From Actinomycetota bacterium (GTDB lineage Bacteria; Actinomycetota; Thermoleophilia; Gaiellales; Gaiellaceae), in NCBI GenBank assembly GCA_003170995.1, contig PMXT01000021.1, forward strand, positions 1 to 20,419: a stretch of DNA of 20,419 nt, read 5' to 3'. Each line of letters starts with the position of its first letter. Within the stretch, counting starts at the first letter, position 1. Under the pieces are notes generated by a model. That model was not told where the DNA came from. It made no database searches and saw only the letters and a program-made list of their open reading frames with translations. Below, piece after piece: positions 6,887 to 14,646 of this stretch. Made by a program: the position numbers and the translations under genes.

Positions 6887-7027
6887 AAGGAATAGCTCCC
6901 TTCGAGTTGTACGGTGGTCGTGAGAGAGCCTACGTCCGGCGGAGGTCGATTTCTAGTTGTCGCGGCTATATTCTGCCTCCAGGGGTAGGCTTCTGGCTGT
7001 CGAGCGAGCCGTATTCGAGTCAACTGT
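6887..7027. promoter_or_regulatory. Divergent promoter region
   Basis: This gap separates the minus-strand secreted protein gene from the plus-strand hydrolase gene. -10-like boxes occur on both strands: TAGGCT on the plus strand at 6986-6991, and TAGGCT on the minus strand (read as AGCCTA on plus) near 6928. Neither has a clear -35. GGGAG at 6896-6900 on the minus strand is the RBS of the secreted protein gene. Confidence 0.35.
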
Positions 7028-7738
7028 GTGGAGGCGATTCAAATAGGTACGACCGTTCTTCTTCTGCACGCCTTTCCCGTCGGCCCCGAGATGTGGGAGC
7101 CGCAGCTCGATGCTTTCGCCGGATACGAGTTGAAGGCTCCGGGGCTGCTCGGGCGTGGCGACTCGATCGACGGCTGGGCCGAGCAGCTGCTCGCCGAGAC
7201 AGAGGACGATCTGATCGCGGTCGGTGCCTCGATGGGCGGCTACTGTGCGCTGGCGCTGGCTCGGCGCGCACCAGAGCGGATTCGTGGACTCGTGCTTGTG
7301 GGCTCGAGGGCCTCGGCCGATCCTCCGGACGGGCGGGCATGGCGCGATCAGTCGATCGCGCTCGTGCGCGAGCGCGGCACACTCGCTCTCTGGGAGACGA
7401 TGCGCGACTACGCGCTTAGCGCGAGCGCCGATCCGACCCTGATCGAGAAAGCGAACGAGATGGTCGCGAGCCAGGACGTCGAGGACGTCGTTCAGGAGCT
7501 CGTGGCGATGATCGACCGGCCCGACTCGACCGACGTCGTGCGCTCGCTCAGTTGCCCGCTGTTAGTCGTCGCGGGCGAGCTCGACGAAGGAGTGATCGCC
7601 GAATCGAGAGAGCTGATTGGCCTGGCCGGGGACGGTGAGCTGGTGATCGTTCCCGACGCGAGTCACCTAGTCTCCTTCGAGCGGCCCGATCTCTTCAATC
7701 CGGTACTGCTCGGGTTCCTCGAGCGCTGCACTGCGTAG
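7028..7738 (+). CDS. Alpha/beta hydrolase
   Basis: A 236-residue alpha/beta hydrolase-fold enzyme. LLHAFPV at residues 12-18 is the oxyanion-hole loop, and the nucleophile elbow is GASMGG with S68. The acid is D186 in AGELDE and the catalytic histidine is H213 in PDASHLVSFERP, so the triad is complete. The cap domain between about 95 and 175 is short and helical. Substrate specificity (esterase, lactonase or other) cannot be read. The GTG at 7028 is the furthest upstream sensible start, and no good Shine-Dalgarno precedes it. The last 72 bp overlap the 3' end of the DUF72 gene on the other strand. The overlap starts just after the catalytic histidine codons, so both genes need this DNA. Confidence 0.88.
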   Translation: MEAIQIGTTVLLLHAFPVGPEMWEPQLDAFAGYELKAPGLLGRGDSIDGWAEQLLAETEDDLIAVGASMGGYCALALARRAPERIRGLVLVGSRASADPPDGRAWRDQSIALVRERGTLALWETMRDYALSASADPTLIEKANEMVASQDVEDVVQELVAMIDRPDSTDVVRSLSCPLLVVAGELDEGVIAESRELIGLAGDGELVIVPDASHLVSFERPDLFNPVLLGFLERCTA

Positions 7739-8671
7739 TCCTTCCGAGGCCGGCACTCCCGCTTCGAGCAGAAGCTGGCGCAGCATGAGCGCGTTTGCCG
7801 GAGCCTGGGCGAACGGGCGTCCGAACGGCCCCGGCGGCGGGCTCGAGTTGTTGTTGTTGAAGACGGCGAAGAGCTGTTTAGCGCGCCCGCCGAGCTTGCG
7901 CAGCGGCTCGACCCATTCGGTCAGCTCCTCGCGCGTATAGAGGTAGTCGAAGCGCTCGGCGGCGCTGCCGCCACGACGGTTCCAGGTCGCCGCGTTTCGC
8001 CCGTGGAAGCGGAGGTAGGCGATCTCGCTCGTGAGCTCGGCCACCGTCGGGATTGCGGTCGGACTCTCGATCCGCGGCGCGTCGACGATCACGAGTGTCA
8101 TTCTCTCGCGCTCGAGAAAGGCGAGCGTTCGGGCGCGGTTCGACCCTTCCAGCCAGCTCGAGTGCCGGAACTCGACGAGCAGAGTCGATCGCCCGAGCTG
8201 TTCCTGCGCCCAGAGCAAGTAGTCGAAAGCAGAGTCCTTGCAGACGACGTAGGGCGGAAACTGGAAGAGAATACCGCCCAGCTTGCCCGCGTCCTGGAGT
8301 GGCGCGATTCCGGATAGAAAGCGACGGAACACCTCGGCGCGAAGCTCCTCGGAGGGATGCGAGACGCGCTCCCGCTCGTCACTCTCGGCCGCGGCGCGGA
8401 GGTCTGTTGGTAGCTGCTCGAGCCGAGTCGGGTGGCGGGTCATCAGCGCGAAAGCCTTGACGTGGAAGAGGAAGCCGGACGGCGTCCGCTCGGCCCAGCC
8501 GGCACTCACCCCGGCGCTCGGGAGCCGGTAGTAGGTGGAGTCGATCTCGACCGTGTCGAGGCGTTCGGCGTAGTAGCGGAGCCTGTCCTTCGGCGCCAAT
8601 CCGCGCGGGTACCAGTTCTTCACCAGCGCCTGGTCGGCGAAGGAGCAGGTACCGATGCGCACGGGGTTCAC
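7667..8671 (-). CDS. DUF72 (YecE-like) TIM-barrel protein
   Basis: A 334-residue DUF72 protein. It opens with RIGTCSF and WYPRGL, then YYAERLDTVEIDSTYYRLPS, the characteristic N-terminal block of the family. FLFHVKAFALMTRHP, GGILFQFPPYV and TLLVEFRHSSW follow in the usual order, then YLRFHGRN, the YTREELTEW region and FAVFNNNN near the C-terminus. The fold is a TIM barrel and the biochemical role is not established. The GTG at 8671 starts right at the family N-terminus and is preceded at 6 nt by TATCGT, a possible leaderless -10. About 28 residues after the conserved domain extend over the convergent hydrolase gene. This tail is not part of the recognisable domain. Confidence 0.9.
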   Translation of the reverse strand: MNPVRIGTCSFADQALVKNWYPRGLAPKDRLRYYAERLDTVEIDSTYYRLPSAGVSAGWAERTPSGFLFHVKAFALMTRHPTRLEQLPTDLRAAAESDERERVSHPSEELRAEVFRRFLSGIAPLQDAGKLGGILFQFPPYVVCKDSAFDYLLWAQEQLGRSTLLVEFRHSSWLEGSNRARTLAFLERERMTLVIVDAPRIESPTAIPTVAELTSEIAYLRFHGRNAATWNRRGGSAAERFDYLYTREELTEWVEPLRKLGGRAKQLFAVFNNNNSSPPPGPFGRPFAQAPANALMLRQLLLEAGVPASEGLRSAALEEPEQYRIEEIGPLEGD

Positions 8672-8969
8672 ACGGGAACGATATGCCCGCCCGTCCCCCG
8701 TTAACTCTGAGCCGGCTTAGAAGTTTGCTCGCCGAGCGTAGTCGGTTCGGCGCACATCTGGCACATTTCCAGGCATTTTATCCTGATACCGTTCCCCGCC
8801 CTGTGGGAGGGTGGGGGGAGGCGGGTGGTTTAGCGAGGTGTAGGAGTTCCCGGGAAGCACCGATCACACACAGTCGGCGGGTCTTCGTTCCGCCTGGTGT
8901 CCTGAGAAGGCGGGCGAAGGGACGTGATGCCACCGGCGCCGTCCGAATTCCCGGTCGTTCCCGCCCGAG
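8672..8969. other. 298-bp intergenic region upstream of DUF72
   Basis: No coding gene is supported here. On the minus strand TATCGT at 8678-8683 lies 6 nt before the DUF72 GTG. A 16-nt palindrome with one mismatched pair, TCTGAGCCGGCTTAGA (8706-8721), lies just upstream of that promoter and could be an operator. A G-rich run at 8805-8825 has four G-tracts of three or more. TTCCCGGGAA at 8847-8856 is a perfect 10-bp palindrome. The rest, towards the 3' end of the glycosyltransferase gene, has only short GC-rich inverted repeats. Confidence 0.45.
8706..8721. promoter_or_regulatory. Candidate operator palindrome
   Basis: TCTGAGCCGGCTTAGA is a 16-bp inverted repeat with seven of eight pairs matching. 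It is placed about 22 bp upstream of the putative DUF72 -10 box, where a dimeric regulator could overlap the -35 region. No cognate regulator is encoded in the window. Confidence 0.3.
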
Positions 8970-9656
8970 TCAGTTGTGGATGCGGACACGAATGAGCACC
9001 CAGATCGCCTTGAACCCGTCGCGCCAGGTGATCTTCTTCCCCTCGTCGCGCGTTCGCCCGTAGTACGAGATCGGTAGTTGGTAGATGCGCAGTTTCCGCT
9101 TGCAGACCTTGGCTGTGATCTCGGGTTCGATCGAGAAGTCATCTTGTCGGAGATCGAGGCTGCTCAGGACCTCGCTACGGAAGGCTTTGTAGCCGGTCTC
9201 CATGTCGCTCAGGGTCGTGTTATAGAGCAGATTGGTAAGCATGGAGAGGAACCGGTTGCCGACGAGGTGCCAGAAGAGGTACGCGCGTTGAGGTCGACCG
9301 CCGGAAAGACGTGATCCGAAAACCACGTCCGCAACCCCACGCTCAATTGGCTCCACGAGCGCTGGAACGTCGGCTGGGTCGTACTCCATGTCGGCGTCCT
9401 GGATCACTGCGATGTCGCCATCGACGAATGGGATCGCGGCCCGTATCGCGGCGCCCTTGCCGGCGTGCTCCTGTCGTACTAGAACGACGCCTTCACGCGC
9501 TGACTGCCAATCCTGCAAGAGGTCACTCGTGCCGTCGGTGGAGCCGTCGTCGACGATGATCAGTTGCCGGTCGAGCCCCAGCGTCTCGATCCGCTCAAGC
9601 ACCTCGAGAATCGTCGCGCGTTCGTTGAACGCAGGTATTAAGAAGGAAATACGCAT
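8970..9656 (-). CDS. Family 2 glycosyltransferase (polyprenyl-phosphate sugar synthase-like)
   Basis: A 228-residue GT-A fold glycosyltransferase similar to dolichol/polyprenyl-phosphate mannose or glucose synthases. MRISFLIPAFNE begins the fold, VDDGSTDGT at 35-43 binds the nucleotide, HAGKGAAIRAA at 64-74 is typical of the DPM1 group, and the DxD metal motif is QDADMEYDP (D87, D89). FGSRLSGG, LSDMETGYKAFR and the basic GRTRDEGKKITWRDG near the C-terminus are also conserved in the group. No transmembrane helices follow, so it is a soluble or peripheral enzyme making a lipid-linked sugar at the inner membrane face. I chose the ATG at 9656. An in-frame extension upstream exists but runs into the divergent gene. 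The neighbouring GT-C-like protein is a plausible user of its product. Confidence 0.9.
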   Translation of the reverse strand: MRISFLIPAFNERATILEVLERIETLGLDRQLIIVDDGSTDGTSDLLQDWQSAREGVVLVRQEHAGKGAAIRAAIPFVDGDIAVIQDADMEYDPADVPALVEPIERGVADVVFGSRLSGGRPQRAYLFWHLVGNRFLSMLTNLLYNTTLSDMETGYKAFRSEVLSSLDLRQDDFSIEPEITAKVCKRKLRIYQLPISYYGRTRDEGKKITWRDGFKAIWVLIRVRIHN

Positions 9657-9738
9657 TCGGTAGGCTGCGAGTAGCCTATCCCAGGCCGATTTATCCGGCA
9701 GCAATCCCCTGTTCCTACCGGTTTGAGGGCGGGGAACT

Positions 9739-11232
9739 ATGCTCTCGGCGCGGATGCAAACGCGATCCAGGAAGCGCGGGGATATACGCGCAGGAATACA
9801 AACAGAGCCAGCCTCCGTCTGGGCTACGTGGCAGCGGCAACTGGGGCGATGGTCGGGCGGTAGCACGGCGCCGGCCCGGATGCTGTCGCGACTCAAGGTG
9901 TGGAAGTCGCCGTCAGCTGCCCTGGTTGGGGGGGTTTTTGTCGCAGCCTTCCTTTCGCGAGTCGTCTGGCTATCCCATGCGCCGTTCCAATCCGATCAGA
10001 GCAGTGTTCTATGGATGGCGCTGAATGCCGTGCGCCACCCGAGCGTGCCCGACTACGGCCTGGTTTCAAGCTTTCATGCATTTCAACCGCCAGGCCTCGT
10101 CTGGGTCGTTATGCCATTCGTGGCGCTCGGTGGCGGCCGGCCAGAGTTCGTGATCGTCGCGTTCGGCCTGCTGAACGCGTCCGCTTTCGCGTTCTTCATA
10201 GCAACTGCTCTGCGCGCCTGGGGCTTCAGGGTGGCCGCAGTAACTGCGGTCTTCCTCGTGGTGGGGCCGGATGCGTTCAACTCGGCAATACTGTGGCACA
10301 TAAGCCTCTACACCGGCGCGATGGCGCTGCTGCTCGCTGCGGGGATACGGCTCCGCTCCGGTTCGCGCTGGTGGGCTCTCGTAATCACAGCGATCCCGGG
10401 GTTGTACGCATTGATCCACTACTCCGGCTTCGTCCTGTACGGGTCGAGCGCGCTGCTACTACTGATCTCGCGCCGGAAGTTTGCCGACCTGTGGGTCCCG
10501 GTCGCCGCCGCCTTCGCTCTCACGCTTGTGGCCTGGGAACCATTCCTGTCGTTCGAGATGCAGCGCCACTGGTCAGACTTCACGACGATCTGGCACGGCG
10601 CCAACACCGATCACACGCTCAGGCAGTTCATCGCGCAGCGGTACCACGGAACCTGGTTCGCGCTCACGCATCTCGGTGAGAGTATTCGCGGCCCCGTCCT
10701 GCTGACTCCTGTGATTACGTTGCTGGCGCTGGGAGCCCTGATCGTTGCCTGCGTACGTCGGACCGCTGTCGCTCCCGTCCTCGTTCCGACGGCCGTCGTC
10801 GCCGGCGGACTTGCGATTCAAGTGGCGACGGGAATGGGGCATCGCACCGACGTTCTGATGCTCTGGCTCTTGCCGCTTTATGTATTGGCGGGGTGGCTGC
10901 TAGGCCAGGTTCGCTGGACGGCTGTTGTGGCTGTCGCTGCCGTCGCGATCTTGGTTCTCGGAAGTATCGGTCTAGAACGAACCGTGAATAGCACGCCAAC
11001 TGCGCTAACTCTCTCCAGCAGATGGGCCGCCGCACGAACCAAGGCTGTCGTCTATTACGACAACACGTCGGTCATCAACGCGTTGTATCTCCCCTGTGAC
11101 CCACCGTGGAGTAGGGGCGCTGAGACGTGGTACCTCGAGGAGGTCATTCACCCGGGCGACGGCATCAAGGCTGCTCTTGCGGCGAATGCGTTTAGCGCTC
11201 GTCGAGGTACGTGTGCCGATCGTGAGCGCTGA
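9739..11232 (+). CDS. Polytopic membrane protein, GT-C glycosyltransferase-like
   Basis: This protein of about 497 residues has a basic N-terminus and about ten hydrophobic segments from roughly residue 57 to 410, ending in a soluble tail. An extracytoplasmic loop after TM1 (HAPFQSDQSSVLWMALNAV) has the acidic residue position expected of GT-C enzymes that use polyprenyl-phosphate sugars. Divergent placement next to a polyprenyl-phosphate sugar synthase supports that role, but overall similarity to ArnT/PMT-type proteins is weak by eye. The start is uncertain: ATG 9739, ATG 9754 (10 nt after a TATGCT box) and ATG 9880 all fit, and the first 47 residues are not membrane-spanning. The C-terminal tail has two cysteines (LPCDPPW and RRGTCADRER). 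A glycan-export protein is an alternative. Confidence 0.7.
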   Translation: MLSARMQTRSRKRGDIRAGIQTEPASVWATWQRQLGRWSGGSTAPARMLSRLKVWKSPSAALVGGVFVAAFLSRVVWLSHAPFQSDQSSVLWMALNAVRHPSVPDYGLVSSFHAFQPPGLVWVVMPFVALGGGRPEFVIVAFGLLNASAFAFFIATALRAWGFRVAAVTAVFLVVGPDAFNSAILWHISLYTGAMALLLAAGIRLRSGSRWWALVITAIPGLYALIHYSGFVLYGSSALLLLISRRKFADLWVPVAAAFALTLVAWEPFLSFEMQRHWSDFTTIWHGANTDHTLRQFIAQRYHGTWFALTHLGESIRGPVLLTPVITLLALGALIVACVRRTAVAPVLVPTAVVAGGLAIQVATGMGHRTDVLMLWLLPLYVLAGWLLGQVRWTAVVAVAAVAILVLGSIGLERTVNSTPTALTLSSRWAAARTKAVVYYDNTSVINALYLPCDPPWSRGAETWYLEEVIHPGDGIKAALAANAFSARRGTCADRER

Positions 11233-11313
11233 GAACCTGTTCAGTCCGCTCGTCGCTTGCGTGCTTCCCCAAACGAGGTCAAGGCACCCGCGGCAACCGC
11301 AGGCGTGGTCGGT

Positions 11314-12333
11314 CTAGTCGCCCGACGCGTACTGCTTCGAGACGAGCCGTGTGCGTCGCGCTGATATCGCGTGCCCCTGGAGAATCAGGAGACCGGCTGC
11401 GATATATGGGAAGAAATTCAAGGTGTGCAGGATCAGGGCATAGGAGAGCGCTTGTGAGTCCGGCACGTGATAGGCGCGTAGCGCAACGATTGTCGCGGCC
11501 TCAAAGACGCCGATGTTCGCCGGCGACGCCGGCAGCGTCATACCAAAGCCGACAGCGACGTAGGTCAGCAAAGCCGCTCCGAACGGGAGATCGAGGTGAG
11601 AGCTTTGCAACACGAACCACGCTGACAGGTCGAGCACGAGCCACGAGACCACGCTGAGAAGGAAAGCCACGAATACGAGTCGCACGCGACGTAGGCCGAC
11701 GAGCCCGTGGACGAGATTCGCCGCCGCCGTTGCGGTTCGCTGAGACGATACGAAGGGCAAGAGCGTCAAGGGGCGCAGCACAAATAGCAACGATCGCTCG
11801 GACCATTTCGCGAGCACTGAGAGCGTAATGACCGTGCCGGCAACCACCACGATTAAGAGGATCGCGGCCGTTCGAAGCCAGGTCACGTTCGGTAGCCAGG
11901 GGACAGCCACAAATAACAGCGCAAGCAGAGAGAGGACGTCCCAGACACGCTCGCTGACGACCGTCCCCGCCGCTTCGACACGAGACGTGCCGCAACTCTG
12001 GTTGATGGCGACGATTCGAGCGGCCTCGCCCGCGCGCCCCGGGAGGATGTTGTTGAAAAACTGGCCCAGAAGCATCGCGCTTAGCACGTGCCGGTAGGGC
12101 GGCCGCGTCTCCGGCGCAAACAGGTACTGCCAGCGGACACCACGTAACACGTTTGCGACCACCAGAGCCGCGAAGGCCGGCAGAAGCCACCAGTAACTGC
12201 ACTCGCGCAGGCCGCTCCATACATCGTTGAAGCGGACGTGCTGTATTGCGAGATAGGCGAACACCGCGCTCACAGCCATGCCAAGCGAGATCAGGAGCGT
12301 TTTCGTTCGCGGGAGGTTCGAGTTTGCCGCCAA
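11314..12333 (-). CDS. LPG-synthase-TM (UPF0104) integral membrane protein
   Basis: A protein of about 339 residues with roughly eight transmembrane helices, in the lysylphosphatidylglycerol synthase TM-region family. Signatures are NNILPGRAGEAARI, VVSERVWDVLSLL, and LPASPANIGVFEAATIVALRAYHV followed by ALSYALILHTLNFFPYIAAGLL. No C-terminal aminoacyl-transferase domain is present, so it is not a full MprF. Stand-alone members occur in glycan clusters (AglD-like) and are proposed to take part in lipid-linked sugar handling or flipping. I chose TTG 12333 because GGGAGA lies 9 nt upstream. A TTG at 12408 would add 25 polar residues without an RBS. It converges on the GT-C-like gene with an 81-nt gap and completes a three-gene glycan group. 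Confidence 0.85.
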   Translation of the reverse strand: MAANSNLPRTKTLLISLGMAVSAVFAYLAIQHVRFNDVWSGLRECSYWWLLPAFAALVVANVLRGVRWQYLFAPETRPPYRHVLSAMLLGQFFNNILPGRAGEAARIVAINQSCGTSRVEAAGTVVSERVWDVLSLLALLFVAVPWLPNVTWLRTAAILLIVVVAGTVITLSVLAKWSERSLLFVLRPLTLLPFVSSQRTATAAANLVHGLVGLRRVRLVFVAFLLSVVSWLVLDLSAWFVLQSSHLDLPFGAALLTYVAVGFGMTLPASPANIGVFEAATIVALRAYHVPDSQALSYALILHTLNFFPYIAAGLLILQGHAISARRTRLVSKQYASGD

Positions 12334-12623
12334 TGCGTTATCTCTCCCAGGGCGCGCCGGGGCGGAACGGTTGATGGGATCGGATTGTTGAGATTTCTCG
12401 CCTCGCAATCGTGCTGCTGCCTGTGCGTATTACTACTCCAACCGATCCGTGCAGGAGCGATTCCGGCAGTGGCCCTATGCTACGGGTGCCTCGAGCAGCG
12501 CTCTCGACAGAAAACGATCAACTTCGAGCGTCTCCGTTCCCCTCGGGGCTAGTAGGGCTCACCGACAACGCCCGTCGTCGTCGCGGGTCTAGGCGTCGTG
12601 GCACCGACCTAACGGTTGCTAAC

Positions 12624-12629
12624 TAGAAT
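12624..12629 (+). promoter_or_regulatory. Candidate -10 box for murI operon
   Basis: TAGAAT lies 8 nt before the GTG of murI. This matches the TAGRRT-type -10 known for actinobacterial housekeeping promoters. No Shine-Dalgarno with usable spacing precedes the GTG, and no strong -35 is visible. The rest of the 12334-12637 gap shows no clear gene or RNA. Confidence 0.4.
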
Positions 12630-12637
12630 CGATCGAG

Positions 12638-13456
12638 GTGGACGCGCGGCCGATAGCAATCTTCGACTCCGGCATGGGCGGGCTGACCGTTCTGCACGAA
12701 TGCCTGGTGACGATGCCAAATGAGGACTTCGTCTACCTCGGCGACACCGGGCGCTTCCCCTACGGGCCGAGGCCGCTCGCTGAGATCCGCGGTTTCGCGC
12801 TCGAGATTGGGCGCTTCCTCGAGCGCCAGGGCGTGAAGCTGCTCGTGGTCGCCTGCAACTCGGCCACCTCTGCAGCGCTCGCCGATCTCCAGGCCGAGCT
12901 CGAGGTTTCGGTCGTGGGCGTGATCGCGCCCGAGGCCGAGGCGGCCGTGCAGGCGACTCGCAACCGCCGCATCGGCCTGCTCGCAACCCGGGCGACCGTG
13001 GATGCGGGGCGCTACGCGACGCTAGTGCGCTCGCTCGATGCCGGTGTGCGCCTCTTCCCGCTCGCTTGCCCGGGCCTGGCCGAGCTGATCGAGAGCGACG
13101 AGCCCTACGGCGCTGGCACCGTCGAGGCGGTTCGCGCTTACGCGGGGCCGCTCAAGCAAGCCGATGTCGACACGGTCATTCTCGGTTGCACGCACTATCC
13201 GCTCATCCGCCATGTGCTCGAGCGCGCCTTCGGTCGCTCCGTGACGCTCGTCTTCTCGGCCGAGGAGACCGCACGCAAGGTGTCCGAGACGCTGGAACGC
13301 AAGCGCATCGCCCGTAAGAGCGAGCGCGAGGGCGTCTGCCGCTTCATCACGACCGGTGAGCCCGAGCAGTTCAGGGTCATGGGCGAGCGCTTCTTGCAGT
13401 TCCCGATCGCCGAGGTCGAGGCGATCTCGCTGGCTGGGCTCGGAGCGGCGGCGTGA
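12638..13456 (+). CDS. murI: Glutamate racemase
   Basis: A 272-residue glutamate racemase, a cytoplasmic cofactor-independent enzyme that converts L- to D-glutamate for peptidoglycan. [10 protein letters not shown] is at residues 9-18 and [11 protein letters not shown] at 33-43. The two catalytic cysteines are C73 (VACNSAT) and C184 (GCTHYPL), so the enzyme should be active. Length is normal. The GTG at 12638 begins directly at the family N-terminus (RPIAIFDSG). The stop overlaps the rph start (GTGA), and the genes run on to mgtC-like and rdgB as one operon. The murI-rph-rdgB order is common in actinobacteria and other Gram-positives. Confidence 0.96.
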   Translation: MDARPIAIFDSGMGGLTVLHECLVTMPNEDFVYLGDTGRFPYGPRPLAEIRGFALEIGRFLERQGVKLLVVACNSATSAALADLQAELEVSVVGVIAPEAEAAVQATRNRRIGLLATRATVDAGRYATLVRSLDAGVRLFPLACPGLAELIESDEPYGAGTVEAVRAYAGPLKQADVDTVILGCTHYPLIRHVLERAFGRSVTLVFSAEETARKVSETLERKRIARKSEREGVCRFITTGEPEQFRVMGERFLQFPIAEVEAISLAGLGAAA

Positions 13457-14166
13457 GTAGAGCCGACGATCGGCGCTCGGACGCGCTTCGACCGCTCGAG
13501 ATCGAGTGCGACTTCCTCGAGCAGCCGCACGGCTCGGTGCTCTTCGCCCAGGGTCGCACGATCGTGCTCTGCACCGCCTCGATTCAAGAAAGCGTCCCGC
13601 GCTGGCTGATCGGCCGGGGTCGCGGCTGGCTGACCGCGGAGTACTCGCTCCTACCTGCCTCCACCGGCTCGCGTACGTCACGCGAGGCAAGCGTTGGCAA
13701 ACAGAAGGGGCGTACGGTCGAGATCCAGCGCCTGATCGGTCGCTCGCTGCGGGCGGTCGCCGATCTCGAGGCACTGGGCGAGCGCACCGTCTGGCTCGAT
13801 TGTGACGTTCTTCAGGCCGACGGCGGCACGCGCTGCGCCTCTATCTCGGGCGCCTTCCTCGCCGCCAGTCGCGCGCTCGAGCGCTTCGGCCTCAGCCGCG
13901 TGCTGACCGACTCGGTAGCTGCGGTCTCGGTCGGGATAGTCGCCGGCGAGAAGCTGCTCGACCTCGACTACGCCGAAGACTCGAGCGCCGAGGTTGACAT
14001 GAACTACGTCATGACCGGAGACGGGCGCCTGATCGAGGTACAGGCAACCGCGGAGACCGCACCCTTCGGGCGCGAGGAACTCGACGAACTGCTCGCTCTG
14101 GCCACGCGTGGCGTAGAGATGATCAGAGCGGCGCAGGAAGAAGCACTGCGCGCTGCTGTTTCATAG
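13453..14166 (+). CDS. rph: Ribonuclease PH
   Basis: A 237-residue RNase PH, a phosphorolytic 3'-5' exoribonuclease that trims tRNA 3' ends as a hexameric ring. Conserved blocks are [18 protein letters not shown] (27-44), [18 protein letters not shown] (54-71), [17 protein letters not shown] (86-102) with R87, and [12 protein letters not shown] (116-127). T126 and R127 coordinate phosphate. The catalytic-type aspartates are in [18 protein letters not shown]. The GTG overlaps the murI TGA by 4 nt. The N-terminus ([21 protein letters not shown]) lacks the usual DGR spacing by one or two residues but keeps LRP. No frameshift or truncation is seen, so it should be functional. Confidence 0.95.
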   Translation: MSRADDRRSDALRPLEIECDFLEQPHGSVLFAQGRTIVLCTASIQESVPRWLIGRGRGWLTAEYSLLPASTGSRTSREASVGKQKGRTVEIQRLIGRSLRAVADLEALGERTVWLDCDVLQADGGTRCASISGAFLAASRALERFGLSRVLTDSVAAVSVGIVAGEKLLDLDYAEDSSAEVDMNYVMTGDGRLIEVQATAETAPFGREELDELLALATRGVEMIRAAQEEALRAAVS

Positions 14167-14208
14167 GGGCGCGCCGATCGCATCCGCCGCCTGGGCGAGA
14201 ATGGCGTT

Positions 14209-14646
14209 GTGCTTCCTCACCTCGGAGCGGCCGAGATCCTCGCCCGGCTCGCCCTCGCGGCCACGCTTGGCGGTGCGATCGGTATCGAGCGCGAGCTGCG
14301 CGACCGCTATGCGGGTTTGCGCACGCATCTGCTCGTCGCGGTCGGGTTGGCCTTGTTCACGCTCGTTTCCGCCTACGGCTGGACGGGATTCAGTTTCGGG
14401 GGTGGAGTCAGCTACGACCCGACTCGTATCGCCGCTCAGGTCGTGACCGGCATTGGCTTTCTCGGTGCTGGCGCCATCATCCGCCAAGGTGTCACCGTGC
14501 ACGGTCTGACCACCGCCGCCACGCGTTGGGCAACGGCGGCGATCGGGATGGCCTCGGCAGCCGGCGTGGAGCTCGAGCGAGACTCGCGCATTGTCGAGGT
14601 CGTGGATGGCCTGCTCGCGCTCGATGGAGTGACCGGAGCCCAGTGA
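14209..14646 (+). CDS. MgtC/SapB family membrane protein
   Basis: A 145-residue protein matching the membrane domain of the MgtC/SapB family. GGAIGIERELRDRYAGLRTHLLVAVG, then VVTGIGFLGAGAIIRQG and TVHGLTTAATRWATAAIGMA, are the conserved blocks, in about four hydrophobic segments. The C-terminal ACT-like domain of long MgtC proteins is absent. Family members are linked to magnesium-limited growth, acid resistance or F-ATPase modulation, and the role here is unknown. The GTG at 14209 gives a short N-terminus without a strong RBS, 42 nt after rph. Its TGA overlaps the rdgB GTG. It therefore interrupts the frequent rph-rdgB pairing while staying in the same operon. Confidence 0.88.
   Translation: MLPHLGAAEILARLALAATLGGAIGIERELRDRYAGLRTHLLVAVGLALFTLVSAYGWTGFSFGGGVSYDPTRIAAQVVTGIGFLGAGAIIRQGVTVHGLTTAATRWATAAIGMASAAGVELERDSRIVEVVDGLLALDGVTGAQ

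Noticed and set aside
8683..9063. 126-codon plus-strand ORF in the DUF72-GT2 gap
   Set aside because: It runs antisense into the GT2 coding region, has no RBS, and shows no domain or hydrophobic pattern.
9900..10679. 259-codon alternate frame inside the GT-C-like gene
   Set aside because: It is Arg-rich without membrane segments, and the overlapping frame encodes a consistent polytopic protein.
12409..12637. Possible small RNA in the gap before murI
   Set aside because: No stable hairpin followed by a terminator and no promoter pair could be drawn. Only the murI -10-like box stands out.
12630..14640. Dense CTCGAG/GCTCGAGC strings, possibly an uptake or chi-like signal
   Set aside because: Most fall in frame as Leu-Glu (CTC GAG) codons, so codon preference explains them. 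They are not intergenic.
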